DNA from: Apostichopus japonicus
Lineage: Eukaryota; Echinodermata; Holothuroidea; Aspidochirotida; Stichopodidae
Direction: 5' to 3'
Length of the DNA: 64,000 bases
Assembly (NCBI RefSeq): GCF_037975245.1
Contig: NC_092571.1
Span: 6,800,501 to 6,864,500 of the forward strand
How positions within the stretch are numbered: the first letter of the stretch is position 1; every line of letters begins with the position of its first letter. The position numbers were made by a program, and so were the translations under genes. The notes beneath the pieces are model-generated. The model saw only the letters and a list, made by a program, of their open reading frames with translations, was not told where the DNA came from and did no database searches. This document shows, in pieces, positions 1 to 11,232 of this stretch.

Positions 1-696
1 CTTCTAAGACGATGTCATCTGTCACCGAGAATTCAATCTGACCGATCACGAATGGAACTAAGAGTATGAATAACACCATCAAGTTAGCTGGTAACAGAAA
101 TAAACTATCCATGACCGCTGACTGGAAGTCGTCACTAACCAGGTGTTTAGTTACGAATGATTCAGTTTGTTGAAAACTATGTTGTTATCAAGGAACTCCC
201 CTAGAATACACGTCGGTATTACTTACACACATAGAACGTGGGTCATCATAGTTGATCCAAAAGCTTGGTCCAATAGGTAGTCGACGGTACACTGTAACAC
301 GTTTAACACATGTTTAAGATGTTTCATAGAAAACTGTTCTGTATATATAGTTCAGTACTCAGTATCATCGTCAAAACGGCGCTGTTATACCCTGCAGCAT
401 GTACATGAAACAAACCATATTGTATGAACCAAATTCCTCTGCAGTTTCTAACTGCATAGCTGTTAAAATGAACGCATGACTGCATCTTAAACAATATTTC
501 TTTAGAAATACTGTATATGAGAGAAAAGACTAGAGTGAGCACAGGTCAGGCTTATAGAGGTCGTTACTATTTAGCGGCAATACGTAAACAACTGAAGGCT
601 CATAGAAATATTACTCGAAGATAGAATTAAAATATTTGTGCAATGAGGTCACTTTACGAGCATGTAAAACGAAAATTACATAAAATATATGTACTT
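1..696. other. No recognisable feature
   Basis: AT-rich sequence with only short spurious open frames. I see no domain, splice-site pair or repeat that I can support. Confidence 0.5.
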
Positions 697-860
697 TTTA
701 TCATTTGCCTTTGTCGTTAACCTCCATTTCATTAACAAAAGTCTGTTCAAAGTATCTCTTTCGAGATCCGGTTTTAGGAATCACAAATGCTTTCGAGTTG
801 GTTGGCATTATGTTTGATCTCTAGAGCGAGTCAAATACGTCACCAAAAACGGAACTAGTA

Positions 861-862
<2 letters not shown>
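697..862 (+). repeat. Truncated copy of the tRNA-like repeat unit
   Basis: Closely similar to the 5' part of the units at 15148-15510 and 15515-15860: both share a stretch starting TTTGCCTTTGTCGTT, then TCTCTTTCGAGATCCGG and ATGTTTGATCTCTAGAG. The copy stops where a (TA)n tract begins, so the tRNA-like end is missing. It shows the family is dispersed and not confined to the tandem pair. Confidence 0.75.

Positions 863-931
<69 letters not shown>
862..931. repeat. (TA)n microsatellite
   Basis: About 70 bases of nearly pure TA dinucleotide, abutting the truncated repeat at 697-862. Confidence 0.95.
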
Positions 932-935
<4 letters not shown>

Positions 936-1159
936 CAAACCCACATCAAATCTTTTATGAGCTCTATCAAACAGGATTTTGCTTGATACAAAGACGATCA
1001 GTCTGTATGAGAATCGTTCAATGTCCCCCCCCCCCCCCCTATGCTAGCTCATTGTCAACCGCTCAACCTTAGATTCCTACTCACTTCCTTTTCCGTTGCA
1101 GAAAACTTCTGAAGGTACAAATTGTGATAACTTCTGCAAACATAAAATACTGTGTCATT

Positions 1160-2009
1160 CATGGGCGGCGATCCTGGGGGGGAAGGGGGGATATATCCCC
1201 CCCATGAAAATGGGTGGAGGGGATGTAATACACCATATCCCCCCCCCCCACCAAATGCCAGGGATAAGAATTTTTTCATGCCTACATTTATGCATCATCG
1301 TGAATGTACGGCTCTTTTTTAGCTTCATTTCTCGCCTACCATAAACGCAGTGCGATCTTTTCAAATAAACCGTCTTTATAAAGCAAGAATAGTTGACTGT
1401 AGGCTTCATTGGCCCTATAACAACAAACTGTATTATTGCGCCCATGGTATTGATATAGTACATATATGCACCCTCATAGTATTCATATAGGCCCTATAGT
1501 AGGCCTACACACGTACATGTTCCCTCGAACAGCTGAGAATCTCATGTTACCAGGGTAATGCTTAATACACGTTTCACCTGGATGCCCTAGCAATCGGTAC
1601 CTAGGAATGTAACTATGTGTAATTGTGTATTGCATGTGTATAGGCCTATAATAGCCTGCATGAGGCCATTTTCTTCATCGAATAATATAAAAGAGCTCTC
1701 GAACATTCTAACGTAGCGCCTGAAACAAGACTGACAGGGGCAATTTTCCCAAAATAAAACCCGAAATTAAAAAAAAAGTATTTTGGATCCTGATTATGAG
1801 ATATTTCGGACATGATATCCCTATTTTAAAGTTGGGTATATGGCGCTTGGAAACCTCGGGAAGTGCCGTTTCCGGCCATCTAGAGGGTTTGTAAATCCCA
1901 AAATTTTCTTGTACGCTTCGCGCCAACTCATGGTGGCGCTACGCTTAGATAGTCAACAAGGTCATATCCCCCCCCCCCCCCCACTCGGAAGTACGGATCG
2001 CCGCCCATG
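1160..2009. mobile_element. Non-autonomous hAT-like DNA transposon, longer copy
   Basis: The ends are perfect inverted repeats, CATGGGCGGCGATCC at the left and its complement at 1995-2009. An 8-base direct repeat, GTGTCATT, flanks the element (1152-1159 and 2010-2017) as an exact target-site duplication. Eight-base duplications and a C-A-N-GGGCGG-type terminus fit the hAT superfamily (inference). No transposase frame is present, so it is non-autonomous. Relative to the copy at 8068-8437 it has about 470 extra internal bases (roughly 1386-1857). Its right part carries the module shared with four other sites (1855-1953). Confidence 0.88.
1855..1953 (+). repeat. Shared ~95-bp subterminal module, copy 1
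   Basis: Related sequence recurs at 8294-8389, 9279-9374, 9701-9798 and 11136-11232. Conserved parts are the AAGTGCCGTTTCCGG start, a CTTGTACGC block, the GCGCCA...TGGCGC hairpin and the end GCTTAGATAGT. It lies near the right end of the enclosing transposon. Confidence 0.85.
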
Positions 2010-2017
2010 GTGTCATT

Positions 2018-3080
2018 CGATCAAGCTATGACCAAGTAGAAAATCATCTTCAAAGAAAATGGTGTATTGGCGAAACCATACTTCCTTTCGTTATTGTATC
2101 ATACTTCCGAAATGAAATTTAAAACCAAAGCAAAGAGAGAGAGATGGTAGAAAGGGTTAATGTAATTGCTGAGTATCATAAATTATCAACCGTTGGGATC
2201 CGGACAATTCCTGCTGATGCAGGTTTCACAATAATTCTCTGGAAAGTTGATGAGGTGTAAAGCTCGATGATTCTTACTTTGAAAGGAACAATTCATCGTA
2301 CAGTCAGCTATTGGTGTGTTGGATAACGGTGTTAAGTACGTTCGTATTGTACGGCATCTGCAGATTTCATGAACCAGTTGAGTTTACCAAGTAATCCATC
2401 GAAATTTTCATGTGTACTTACTGTTGTTTCAGTTGCATCTGTCGGGACGAAAACAGAGCCTTGTAACAAAGGTGCCTGCTAGTAGGTTATATAACCACAC
2501 TGATTGGCACATCCACAGTGAGGTCTAATCGTTTAGTATACGCATCAAGCTATACATGGAACCGCGTCCGCACGGTGTGTTCTCTATCATTTGGTAGTCC
2601 ACGTTCTAATCGGGTGTCTCAGAAGAGCTAATTGGGTTGGAAATATAAATATTTACCTTTACCTGAAAGAAAAAGTATCCAAATTAGTTCCTATGTACCT
2701 CCGAAGAAACCAACAAGTGAGTTCATTTTATCAAGAATTGTTGACCTCAATAGTGGTTTCGAAAACTTCCGCTCTGAAATATGTGTTGCACTGAGAGTCA
2801 ACGTTTATAGTTCGCATTCAGTTGTATTTCATTTGATCACACACGTTACAACTCGCTGGCCGAGCTTTTGATTAATTGGCGTACAGACATTACTTACGTC
2901 AAGTCTTAAACTACAACAACACTTCGCGGCCTCTTTAGGAACGAAGTTACAAAGTCAGGAAAGATTTTGATATCAAGATAATTTCCTAATAAACGCTTTC
3001 CAAAGTTTCCGAAGGGAAATAATGTGCCATATTCAGACATTGTTTGTAGCAGCAAAGGGAGGTAAGATTTACGTACATGC
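2018..3080. other. Intergenic region upstream of the Ig receptor gene
   Basis: No coding exon or repeat family that I can support. The last part should contain the promoter and 5' UTR of the gene starting at 3135, but I see no decisive core-promoter element. Confidence 0.4.
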
Positions 3081-3134
3081 TTGCTAATTAGCGGTGGACG
3101 GCTCTTCTCCCTATATACTTTCGTTGTTTATATA

Positions 3135-4373
3135 ATGGATTATAACATCTTAACTATCGTGTTGCTTAGCCTTCACTCTGCCTCCGGCATCCTTGGCAGT
3201 TACATCATTGACGTACAACCGATGGACCCTTCAGTCCACGAAGGCAGTGACGTCACACTTAGCTGCTCCAGTACCATCCCTGGAGCGGTGTTAACTTGGT
3301 TACAAGTTCCAGAGAGTCATTTGGCTTTTCAAACCATCCGGGGCTCTTCTTTTGCCGGAGGGAGTAATCTCCATCTAATTAATGGCAGCCGGCTACCAGA
3401 CGAGAGTTCCTCTACCATATCGTTCCTCTGCATGGTAAACTATAACAATGAAATTCACCGCAAGATGTCATCTGTGACTATAGTACCCTCAAGTTATCCA
3501 CTGGAGGTACAAAGCGGGTTAGTAATATTCCCTTCTAATCCTGTCGCACAAAATGGAACCAATTATACGATAACATGTCTGTCTCCAAGCGACAATAGAA
3601 CGGATATTGGTTGGTACATTCCCGGAGACACCATAACACAATTTCATAGTTACGAGGTCGAGAAGTTTGACAATGGCGCCCACTTGACTATATACTTGAT
3701 AAACGCTGATCCAAATGACCCAACTATCTCGATTGTTTGCTTGAAGACTCCTTCAACTCCTTCCACCAAGGCGGTCACTATCCAGGTTGTCGATTACCTT
3801 CTCACGACCACGGAGTCGCCACTTGAAACCAAATCACCCGACCATCAGCAGCCAACGACTTTGGTCGCATTCACTGGAACTACTTTTTCACAAAACTCCG
3901 GAGGAACTGACAAGTCAAATTTGGGAATCCCGATAACGTTAGTGATCATTGCAATAGGGATAGGCTCAGCTTTGGCCATATTCTGTATATTTTTTATTTT
4001 TCTGTCGGTTTATATGATATTTCTGTTTCGTTCTCAGTCATTAGAGCTCCTTGGCAAGGAGAGCTCTGATGACGTCTTTAAGACTTCTCCACGCGTTGTT
4101 GACAATCACCATCCGTATCAGAGCGTCGGAGATAAGGACGCCGAAGCCGCCGCCGCCGCTCGTGATGGTGTGAAGCAGGCCAAAGACGGATACGCTGATC
4201 TTCGTCAATACGAGGAAGCAAGGGTTTATATGAGATTAGAAAGCAAGTCTTCATCCAAGCCTACAGCAGCAGCAGCCCGCCTTGATGTACATACTACTGA
4301 TGGTATCTACGAGGGTGATATACCTGGAGTACATATGACGTCATTTCGACAGGAGAGAAGCAGTCAGGTATAA
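3135..4373 (+). CDS. Two-Ig-domain type I transmembrane receptor with cytoplasmic ITAM-like motif
   Basis: One uninterrupted frame of 412 residues. I start at the Met at 3135 because a signal peptide follows directly (MDYNILTIVLLSLHSASG); an in-frame Met at 3081 would add 18 residues. Two Ig-like domains follow, each with a Cys pair: about residues 44 and 99, and 148 and 202, the second with a GWY core Trp. N-glycosylation sequons occur at NGS, NGT, NYT and NRT. A Thr/Ser-rich stalk leads to one membrane segment (about 264-298) with no charged residue. The tail holds YADL, eight residues, then YMRL, which matches the ITAM spacing YxxL-x(6-8)-YxxL; further tyrosines are in HPYQSV and DGIYEGDI. 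ITAMs in known receptors recruit Src/Syk-family kinases, so a signalling role in recognition is inferred. The gene looks intronless, which is unusual for Ig proteins. I cannot name an orthologue. Confidence 0.88.
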   Translation: MDYNILTIVLLSLHSASGILGSYIIDVQPMDPSVHEGSDVTLSCSSTIPGAVLTWLQVPESHLAFQTIRGSSFAGGSNLHLINGSRLPDESSSTISFLCMVNYNNEIHRKMSSVTIVPSSYPLEVQSGLVIFPSNPVAQNGTNYTITCLSPSDNRTDIGWYIPGDTITQFHSYEVEKFDNGAHLTIYLINADPNDPTISIVCLKTPSTPSTKAVTIQVVDYLLTTTESPLETKSPDHQQPTTLVAFTGTTFSQNSGGTDKSNLGIPITLVIIAIGIGSALAIFCIFFIFLSVYMIFLFRSQSLELLGKESSDDVFKTSPRVVDNHHPYQSVGDKDAEAAAAARDGVKQAKDGYADLRQYEEARVYMRLESKSSSKPTAAAARLDVHTTDGIYEGDIPGVHMTSFRQERSSQV

Positions 4374-4989
4374 TATAGTATAGTGTACACCTGAACTTAA
4401 ACAGTTTATGATGCACGTGGATCAAAAACCATGAAACAGAGCTGCTACATATGCATGGCTTCAAAATTATACACGTGCAAGGACCACGTTGGATTTTAGG
4501 GACGACATCAGCTGACGCACCACATTAATATATGTATGGGAAGTGTACGACACCTTCATTAAGGTCAGAAAAACATGGTTATTTTGTTGAAAAGGCAACG
4601 ACTATGGACAGTGTATCAATTTACCTAAAGATGTTATTTGATGGGATTTTAATTCTTATCATTTTGGCAGTTTGAAATTAATAAGCAATTCAGTAATTTC
4701 TTCCATTTTTAAGATGTATTTTCATATGACATGATTCTATTTTTCTCTATTATAATGATACCCTAAACGTTCTACATAATGATATGCATATATAAGTATT
4801 TACTTCTTCGGTATGAATGTACCATTTTAGTGAATGAATAATGAGCGTTTCAGGTGAAGGTTGATTGGCTTGTCTTTCTCTTGCTTCTAGTCTTTCCCGT
4901 AACAATTTTAGAATATTTCATATATCTTTCGTGATATTTTTATTTGATTTGTGAATAAGAAAAAAATGCGGCTATTGCAAATCTACCAT
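4374..4989. other. 3' flank / probable 3' UTR of the Ig receptor gene
   Basis: AT-rich with no open frame of note. No clear polyadenylation signal stands out close to the stop codon at 4371-4373. Confidence 0.35.
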
Positions 4990-5430
4990 CACATAATCAA
5001 CAAACTGGCAGGGCAAAGTAGGGCATAGTCAACAAACTGGTAAGGCAAAGTAGGCATAATAAACAAACTGATAGGGCAAAGTAGGCATAATCAACAAACT
5101 GGCAGGGCAAAGTAGGGCATAATCAACAAACTGGTAGGGCAAAGTAGGGCATAATCAACAAACTGGTAGGGAAAGTAGGGCATAATCAACAAACTGATAG
5201 GGCGAAGTAGGGCATAATCAACAAACTGGTAGGGAAAGTAGGGCACAATTAACAAACTGATAGGGAAAGTAGGGCATAATCAACAAACTGATAGGGCGAA
5301 GTAGGGCATAATCAACAAAATGGTAGGGCAAAGTAGGGCATAATCAACAAACTGGTAGGACAACGTAGGGCATAATCAACAAACTGGTAGCTCAAAGTAG
5401 GGCATAGTCAACAAGTTAGGGCAAAGTAGG
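4990..5430. repeat. Minisatellite, ~32-bp unit, about 14 copies
   Basis: Tandem units built on CATAATCAACAAACTGGTAG followed by GGCAAAGTAGG. Copies differ by single bases and small indels; the last ones are shortened. Confidence 0.95.
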
Positions 5431-6234
5431 ACTCAAATGTGTGTACCTGAGTGGGCTTTACATTTTGTCCCTTCGAAAGTCAAATTTATTTAATATTTGA
5501 ATTTATATTTATATTGCAAAAGTATTTTGCCTTTCTTGTATGGAGTCATTGAAAATGATGTTCCTTCCTTGGTTGCTTCACAATAGCATAATGTTCATGT
5601 TTGTGGTTTTTCTAGTAAATTCACCACGCTTGGGTAATTGGATAATTTCTACCTTCATCGGGACATTTTTGCTTTGAATTAACTCTGATGTTTAAGAGAT
5701 ATTTTGTGATAATGTAGTAACGGCGGGTTAGCACAACGTTTGTAAACTGGACCTTCTTTCTTTATTAATTATGTTTTATTCATTAACCATTCTTCCTTTC
5801 AAGAGCAAAAAAATATTTCATACTTATTCGTACATTCAACATATTGTATTATAAAGATATTTGCGAATAAAACGAAGTACTATAGATTTTCTTGTGAAAG
5901 AAATGAGCGTTCTTTTTGGTCAACATAATTGGTGTCTTAGAACCGGAAGTAATAGACCTATTACCGGAAACCGTCATATTTCCATAAGAATCATTTGGTA
6001 ACAAACACGCCTGCAGGAAATGACCGCTACTAGTATGAGTAACCACAGGACGTGATTCCACGAGACAGCTCGGTTTAAAGGTGTAGCATTTGTTATCACT
6101 ATCTTACCTCATAGAGATTCGTCGAGTAAAGAAAGGAAGCGGAGATCTCACATTGACCTATGTTTGATTCTTACATTAGCTAGTCACAGTTGCCGCAACC
6201 GTGACCATGTTCCTCATTTCATAAGACTATCACC
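5431..6234. other. No recognisable feature
   Basis: AT-rich non-coding sequence; short frames here have no domain or signal peptide. Confidence 0.4.
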
Positions 6235-6271
6235 GTAAATTACAAGTGCATTTTTCTGTTAATAGTTATAT

Positions 6272-6650
6272 TACACAATGTAACCACGTTGATGTATTAG
6301 ATGACACAATATTACCATATAGATCTCAGAGTTAGGTGACACAATGTAACCATTAATAACACAATGTAACCATGTATATATATTAGTTAGATAATACAAT
6401 ATAACCATATAAATCTATTGGTAAGATACCACAATGTAGCCATATAGATTTCTTAGTAAGATAACACATTGTAACCATATATATATATCTCTTTGTTAGA
6501 TGGCACAACTTGTAACAATATCTATGAGTGAGATTGCACAATATAACCATATAGATATCTGCTTTAGATATGACACAGTGTAACCATATATAACTCTCAG
6601 TTAGATGACACAATGTAACCACATAGATCTTTGAGATAGAAAGGACCATT
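6272..6650. repeat. Degenerate minisatellite, ~36-45-bp unit
   Basis: About ten diverged copies of a unit around ACACAATGTAACCATATAGA, with spacing varying because of internal TA runs. Its divergence suggests it is older than the arrays in the EGF gene introns. Confidence 0.85.
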
Positions 6651-7013
6651 TAACCAGGTAGATTTCACAGAAAGTCCAACAGCTTTGTGATGGAAACTAT
6701 TATATGAAAACATTCAGCTATAACACAGCACACATAAGATGGTTAAGTTTTTATCATTATTGACTAATTCAAGTGATCAAGCAAGGCTTTACACTCGGTG
6801 TATAGACCCATAATTTATCTATGAAATTATTCATGCTTTATATTAGGAGTTTGCATACAGGGTGGATTTAAGACGTTTACGTCCGATGACGTCACACGAC
6901 CTTCACAAAAAACAAAGGAATTCTCAGTGTCCGAACTAATCTTGATATAAAACCAAGTATTAAGTTCATTAAACGAAACAATTTTTGAGTTACAGCGTTT
7001 AACAAGGTTTTCG

Positions 7014-7066
7014 GACTTTGACCTCTGTTGACCTCTGATGACCTCTGTTGACCTTCCTTTGACATT
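7014..7066. repeat. Short tandem run of TGACCTCTGT-type units
   Basis: Four or five TGACCT half-site-like motifs at about 10-12-base spacing, ending in a TTGACCTTCC variant. Related TGACCT-rich repeats occur at about 31,680, 31,850, 32,706 and 55,518. Confidence 0.7.
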
Positions 7067-7576
7067 TACTATCACTAAATACACTTACTATGGGAATCTA
7101 CATACCAAATATGAACTTCACTGATATGCACTTTTTGAGTTATCATGTTGACAAGCTAAGGCGTCACATAAATCCACATACATAAGACTTTCCAACACTC
7201 TCGGTTTCTAGTGGAATTCCGTCCCATTATCTAAGGCATTGTCAAGCTCGAATTTATGTGCTAACCTTCCGGCAAAACTTGTTTTCATTATTCTTTTCAA
7301 AAGAGCGATCAACAATGGGTTGCGACTTCGCTTTTTACCAACGTTCAGAACGTGGAAAAACCCACGTGTGTTGCGGGAAGTAACCGGATACGACACTTTA
7401 CGCAATGGTGTTCTGAAGCGAAAACGTTTAACGTTAACGACAACTTAAAGACATTCTCCAAGTTCATGTGTTATCAACCAATAGGGACACTACCCTAATT
7501 ATCGTCTGGCCAGATGCTATGACATTTGTCAACATTCCCCAGACGTCTTGATATGTGCTTACCGAGCTAGGGCTTC

Positions 7577-7778
7577 ACACACATATGCATACACACAAAC
7601 ATACACGCATACATACATACATACATACACGCATACATACACACATACATACATACATACATACATACATACATACATACATACATACATACATACATAC
7701 ATACATACATACATACATACATACATACATACATACATACATACATACATACATACATACATACATACATACATACAT

Positions 7779-7845
<67 letters not shown>

Positions 7846-8067
7846 TACATACATACATACATACATACATACATACATACATACATACATACATACATAC
7901 ATACATACATACATACATACATACATACATACATACATACATACATACATACATACATACATACATACATACATACATACATACATACATACATACATAC
8001 ATACATACATACATACACACATACATACATACATACATACATACATACATACATACATACATACATA
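7577..8067. repeat. (CATA)n microsatellite with central (CA)n
   Basis: About 490 bases of CATA tetranucleotide repeats, interrupted by a (CA)n block near 7795-7841. It is open in several frames only because the repeat lacks stops. It resumes after the transposon insertion, at 8438-8458. Confidence 0.97.
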
Positions 8068-8437
8068 CATGGGCGGCGATCCTGGGGGGAAGGGGGGATA
8101 TATCCCCCCATGAAAATGGGTGGAGGGGATGTAATACACCATATCCCCCCACCAAATGCCAGGGATAAGAATTTTTTTCATGCCTACATTTATGTATCAT
8201 CGTGAATGTACGGCTCTTTTTAGCTTCATTTCCCGCCTACCATAAACGCAGTGCGATCTTTTCAAATAAACCGTCTTTATAAAGCAAGTGAAAGGGAAGT
8301 GCCGTTTCCGGCCATCTAGAGGGTTTGTAAATCCCAAAATTTTCTTGTACGCTTCGCGCCAACTCATGGTGGCGCTACGCTTAGATAGTCAACAAGGTCA
8401 TATCCCCCCCACTCGAAAGTACGGATCGCCGCCCATG
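8068..8437. mobile_element. MITE-sized hAT-like element inserted in the (CATA)n tract
   Basis: Same terminal inverted repeats as 1160-2009 (CATGGGCGGCGATCC), 370 bases long. The flanks read CATACATA on both sides, compatible with an 8-base duplication but uninformative inside a tetranucleotide repeat. It is nearly identical to both ends of the longer copy and lacks the middle ~470 bases, so it looks like an internal-deletion derivative. Confidence 0.88.
8294..8389 (+). repeat. Shared ~95-bp subterminal module, copy 2
   Basis: Almost identical to the module at 1855-1953, including the hairpin formed by GCGCCA and TGGCGC. It sits at the same place relative to the right terminal repeat. Confidence 0.87.
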
Positions 8438-9278
8438 CATACATACATACATACATGCATAGGTTACGATTTCATCGAAACCAAAAATTGATACCGTATA
8501 CAACACATGATATAATATGAGCACACATGTTTTTTTTAACGAACAGCGGTTACTTCTGACACGCGTGCGAAGTGAACTGAAAAATAGCAATCGAACGTCG
8601 TACATAGAACTAGAAAGTACAACAACATTGTCAACAGAACAAGAGAAGTCAATATCCCAGAGATCCGTTATCAGGTGCGTATCCAGGGGGGGGGGGCGTT
8701 GGGGGCGCGCGCCCCCCGGGTAAGGAAAAGAGGAGAGAAAAAAAGAGAAGAAAAAAGGGAAAGGAGGGGGAAAAAAGAAAAGGAGGAGAGGAAGGAAGGG
8801 AAAAGAAAAAGAAAAAAGAGAGAAAAAGGAAAAAAGGAGGGAGTAGAAGATAGCCAATACCTCGGGAAGAGAAAGAGGAACAGTCATAGTTAAAGCGCTG
8901 ATCCCTATAACATACACAGGGTAGCCAGTGACAGATCAAGGATTACGGAGGGGGTGTGCGCCTCACCCTACCCCTTACACCGACAACTCCATTTTTGACG
9001 TTTCCATTTTTCCTCTCTCACTAATGTATCTACATAAATACTATATATGCTCTATCATAACGCGTGTGTGTGTATGGACGCCTTAAACAATTGTACAATT
9101 GTGCTATATGGAACCAACTGTGGCTGGTCTTGAACTCGACCGAGTCGTCGGGGTACATGACTCATTTCGGGAAGGGGGCGACCGCCCCCAACCCCCCCCC
9201 CCCCCGAGCAAATTTTCTTTATAACATCGCTATAGTAATTTAAAAATAGACTATGCTTAGATGCAACTTACAAGGCCT

Positions 9279-9374
9279 GGGAAGTGTCATTTCCAGCGAT
9301 CTGGGAGGCATTTTCGGCCAAATTTTTTCTTGTACGCTTCACGCCAACTCATGGTGGCGCTTCGCTTAGATAGT
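9279..9374 (+). repeat. Shared ~95-bp subterminal module, copy 3
   Basis: More diverged member with AAGTGTCATTTCCAGC at its start. It keeps CTTGTACGCTTC, ATGGTGGCGCT and CGCTTAGATAGT. Confidence 0.8.
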
Positions 9375-9524
9375 TTGCCTACAGGCTTCGCCCCTCCCTT
9401 GGCAATTACTCGCTACACGCCTGTTCGAATTTGTAAAGCAAAGAGCAGATATAACATCATATCAGTGAGCATTGAAATGCATGTGCCACGATGAACAGCC
9501 TCAAAAACTGTCTATGTGTGTAGT

Positions 9525-10602
9525 TAAAGGCGTAGGAGCCCAATTGGATTTGGGGGCTGTAATCAAGGGCGGCGGAACCGGGGGGCACAGGGGGCACGTG
9601 CCCCCCCCCCCACTTTTCCTCAGGTTAAAAATGTGCCCTTTTTCTACATAAAAATTGAGGTGTCTCAAGTTAGCAAGAGGCCAGGGAACCAGAATGAACA
9701 CTCGGGAAGGGCCGTTTCCGGCCATCTGAGGGGTTTGTAAAACCAAAAATTTCTTGTACGCTCCGCGCCAACCGATGGTGGCGCTCCGCTCAGATAGTCG
9801 TGAATAAAATTTGCAAATCCTGGCTACCCCCTAACTTTTAGTGAATTTCTGTGGGTCATACTCAAAGCTATTTCGAATGGAAAAAGATGTCTGCATATTA
9901 ACAAGAAATAAACTCTAATTCGGAAGATTCCTACATTAGCAACTAGCATGATTTCACCTCATTTTGTCTCAAAAGAAAACTTGTTCCTTGTTTCCCAATT
10001 TGCACATTGGATATTGCAGTGCTAGTATGCATATTTTCCTTGAAGGGGGGGTGGGCGTTGATGGAGTGATGTGTATACGCAAATAAGATAATACAATAAG
10101 AGCTATAAAGGGTACTAAATATAAGGCTGCATCAGTCCAATCGAATTTCTGCAAAGTGCCCTTCGATGTCGGTGCCCCCCAGATTGAAAGTGCTTCCGCC
10201 GCCCTTGGCTGTAATGACTTGCCCGAAAAAAGCCAAAATTTCAACATATCAATGCCAATATCATATAAGCAAGCATCGGTCATTACAGTGCATGGCATCG
10301 TGTACCTTACGGTCCGTGAAAGTTGCACAGTATACCGCCGGATGCTATGTAAACAACGAAATGTCTTATGTAGATGGAGAAAAGTCATACAGATCCATTT
10401 ATGTCAAAACTCTCTTTTACAGTAGTAATGTCGGCCAAGCTTAGAACTTTATTTTAATTACCAAGGAAATAATTTTTAAGCTATTCATTGCTATTTATTT
10501 TTCTTTCAGTAGGTGCCCGAAAAAGATGGGGAAAAATTTGGTTGCGGGGGGGGGGGGGAGGGGGAGGGGGCTGCAGCCACCGCCTCCTACGGGACCTACG
10601 CC
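9525..10602. mobile_element. Nested element flanked by 12-base direct repeats
   Basis: The sequence TATGTGTGTAGT occurs on both sides (9513-9524 and 10603-10614). The interior begins TAAAGGCGTAGG and ends CCTACGCC, giving a short inverted repeat GGCGTAGG. This is the pattern of an insertion into the larger element at 8672-11274. It carries C-rich and G-rich patches near 9600 and 10545 and the module copy at 9701-9798. Superfamily not determined. Confidence 0.6.
9701..9798 (+). repeat. Shared ~95-bp subterminal module, copy 4
   Basis: Has GGGCCGTTTCCGGCCATC at its start and the variant GCGCCAACCGATGGTGGCGC hairpin, ending GCTCAGATAGT. Confidence 0.82.
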
Positions 10603-11135
10603 TATGTGTGTAGTGTTCCGTTTCGATATACCTGATATCGGAAATATCTGCTATTTTTCATTTCCTTCAACCAAGTTTTATAATAGCCGTTCTAAGAGGT
10701 TTTAATATTTCTACACCAATAAATTAACTGTGTCTGAATTTTCGAAAATTTCCTCACCAACATTCTTCATCATACTTTCCTCTACTCGTGCAACTTTGAC
10801 CTGTCTTTTAGGGGTTCAAGGAGGTTTTTCTATATTGCTTGTCCATAGATTGAATTTTGTGCAACATTATGGGTATGTTTTGAAGTGATTTTATTCACGA
10901 GAAATGTGAATTTTCAAATTCTCAACAAATAATGGGCTTAAAACCTTGAAAAGTGGGGCTTTCGGATATTGTGGGCCGTGACGTAGAATCACCTACAAAA
11001 GCAATGATCCATAGGACATGCAATGAGGTCGAACATGATGTGTGACAATCTTCAAAAAGGTTATGGATGGAAAAAACTTTTGGGAAATACTTGGTTCTCA
11101 GGCAAAAGTGTACATCTGGTGGGTCATTTTCAAGC

Positions 11136-11232
11136 CCGAGAAGTGCTATTTCCGGTGATCTGGGGGGTATCAAAACCAGAAATTTTCTTGTACGCTGCGC
11201 GCCAACCGATGGTGGCGCTCCGCTTAGATAGT
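11136..11232 (+). repeat. Shared ~95-bp subterminal module, copy 5
   Basis: Begins GAGAAGTGCTATTTCCGG, shares the GCGCCAACCGATGGTGGCGC hairpin with copy 4 and ends GCTTAGATAGT, just inside the right end of the composite element. Confidence 0.82.

Noticed and set aside
7548-8205. Several overlapping open frames of 180-216 codons with THTYIH or CMYV repeats
   Set aside because: They are the translation of (CATA)n and (CA)n in frames without stops. They end in transposon sequence and have no coding features.
8727-8880. Lys/Glu/Arg-rich frame (plus) or Phe/Pro-rich frame (minus)
   Set aside because: Product of a purine-rich low-complexity stretch inside a non-autonomous transposon.
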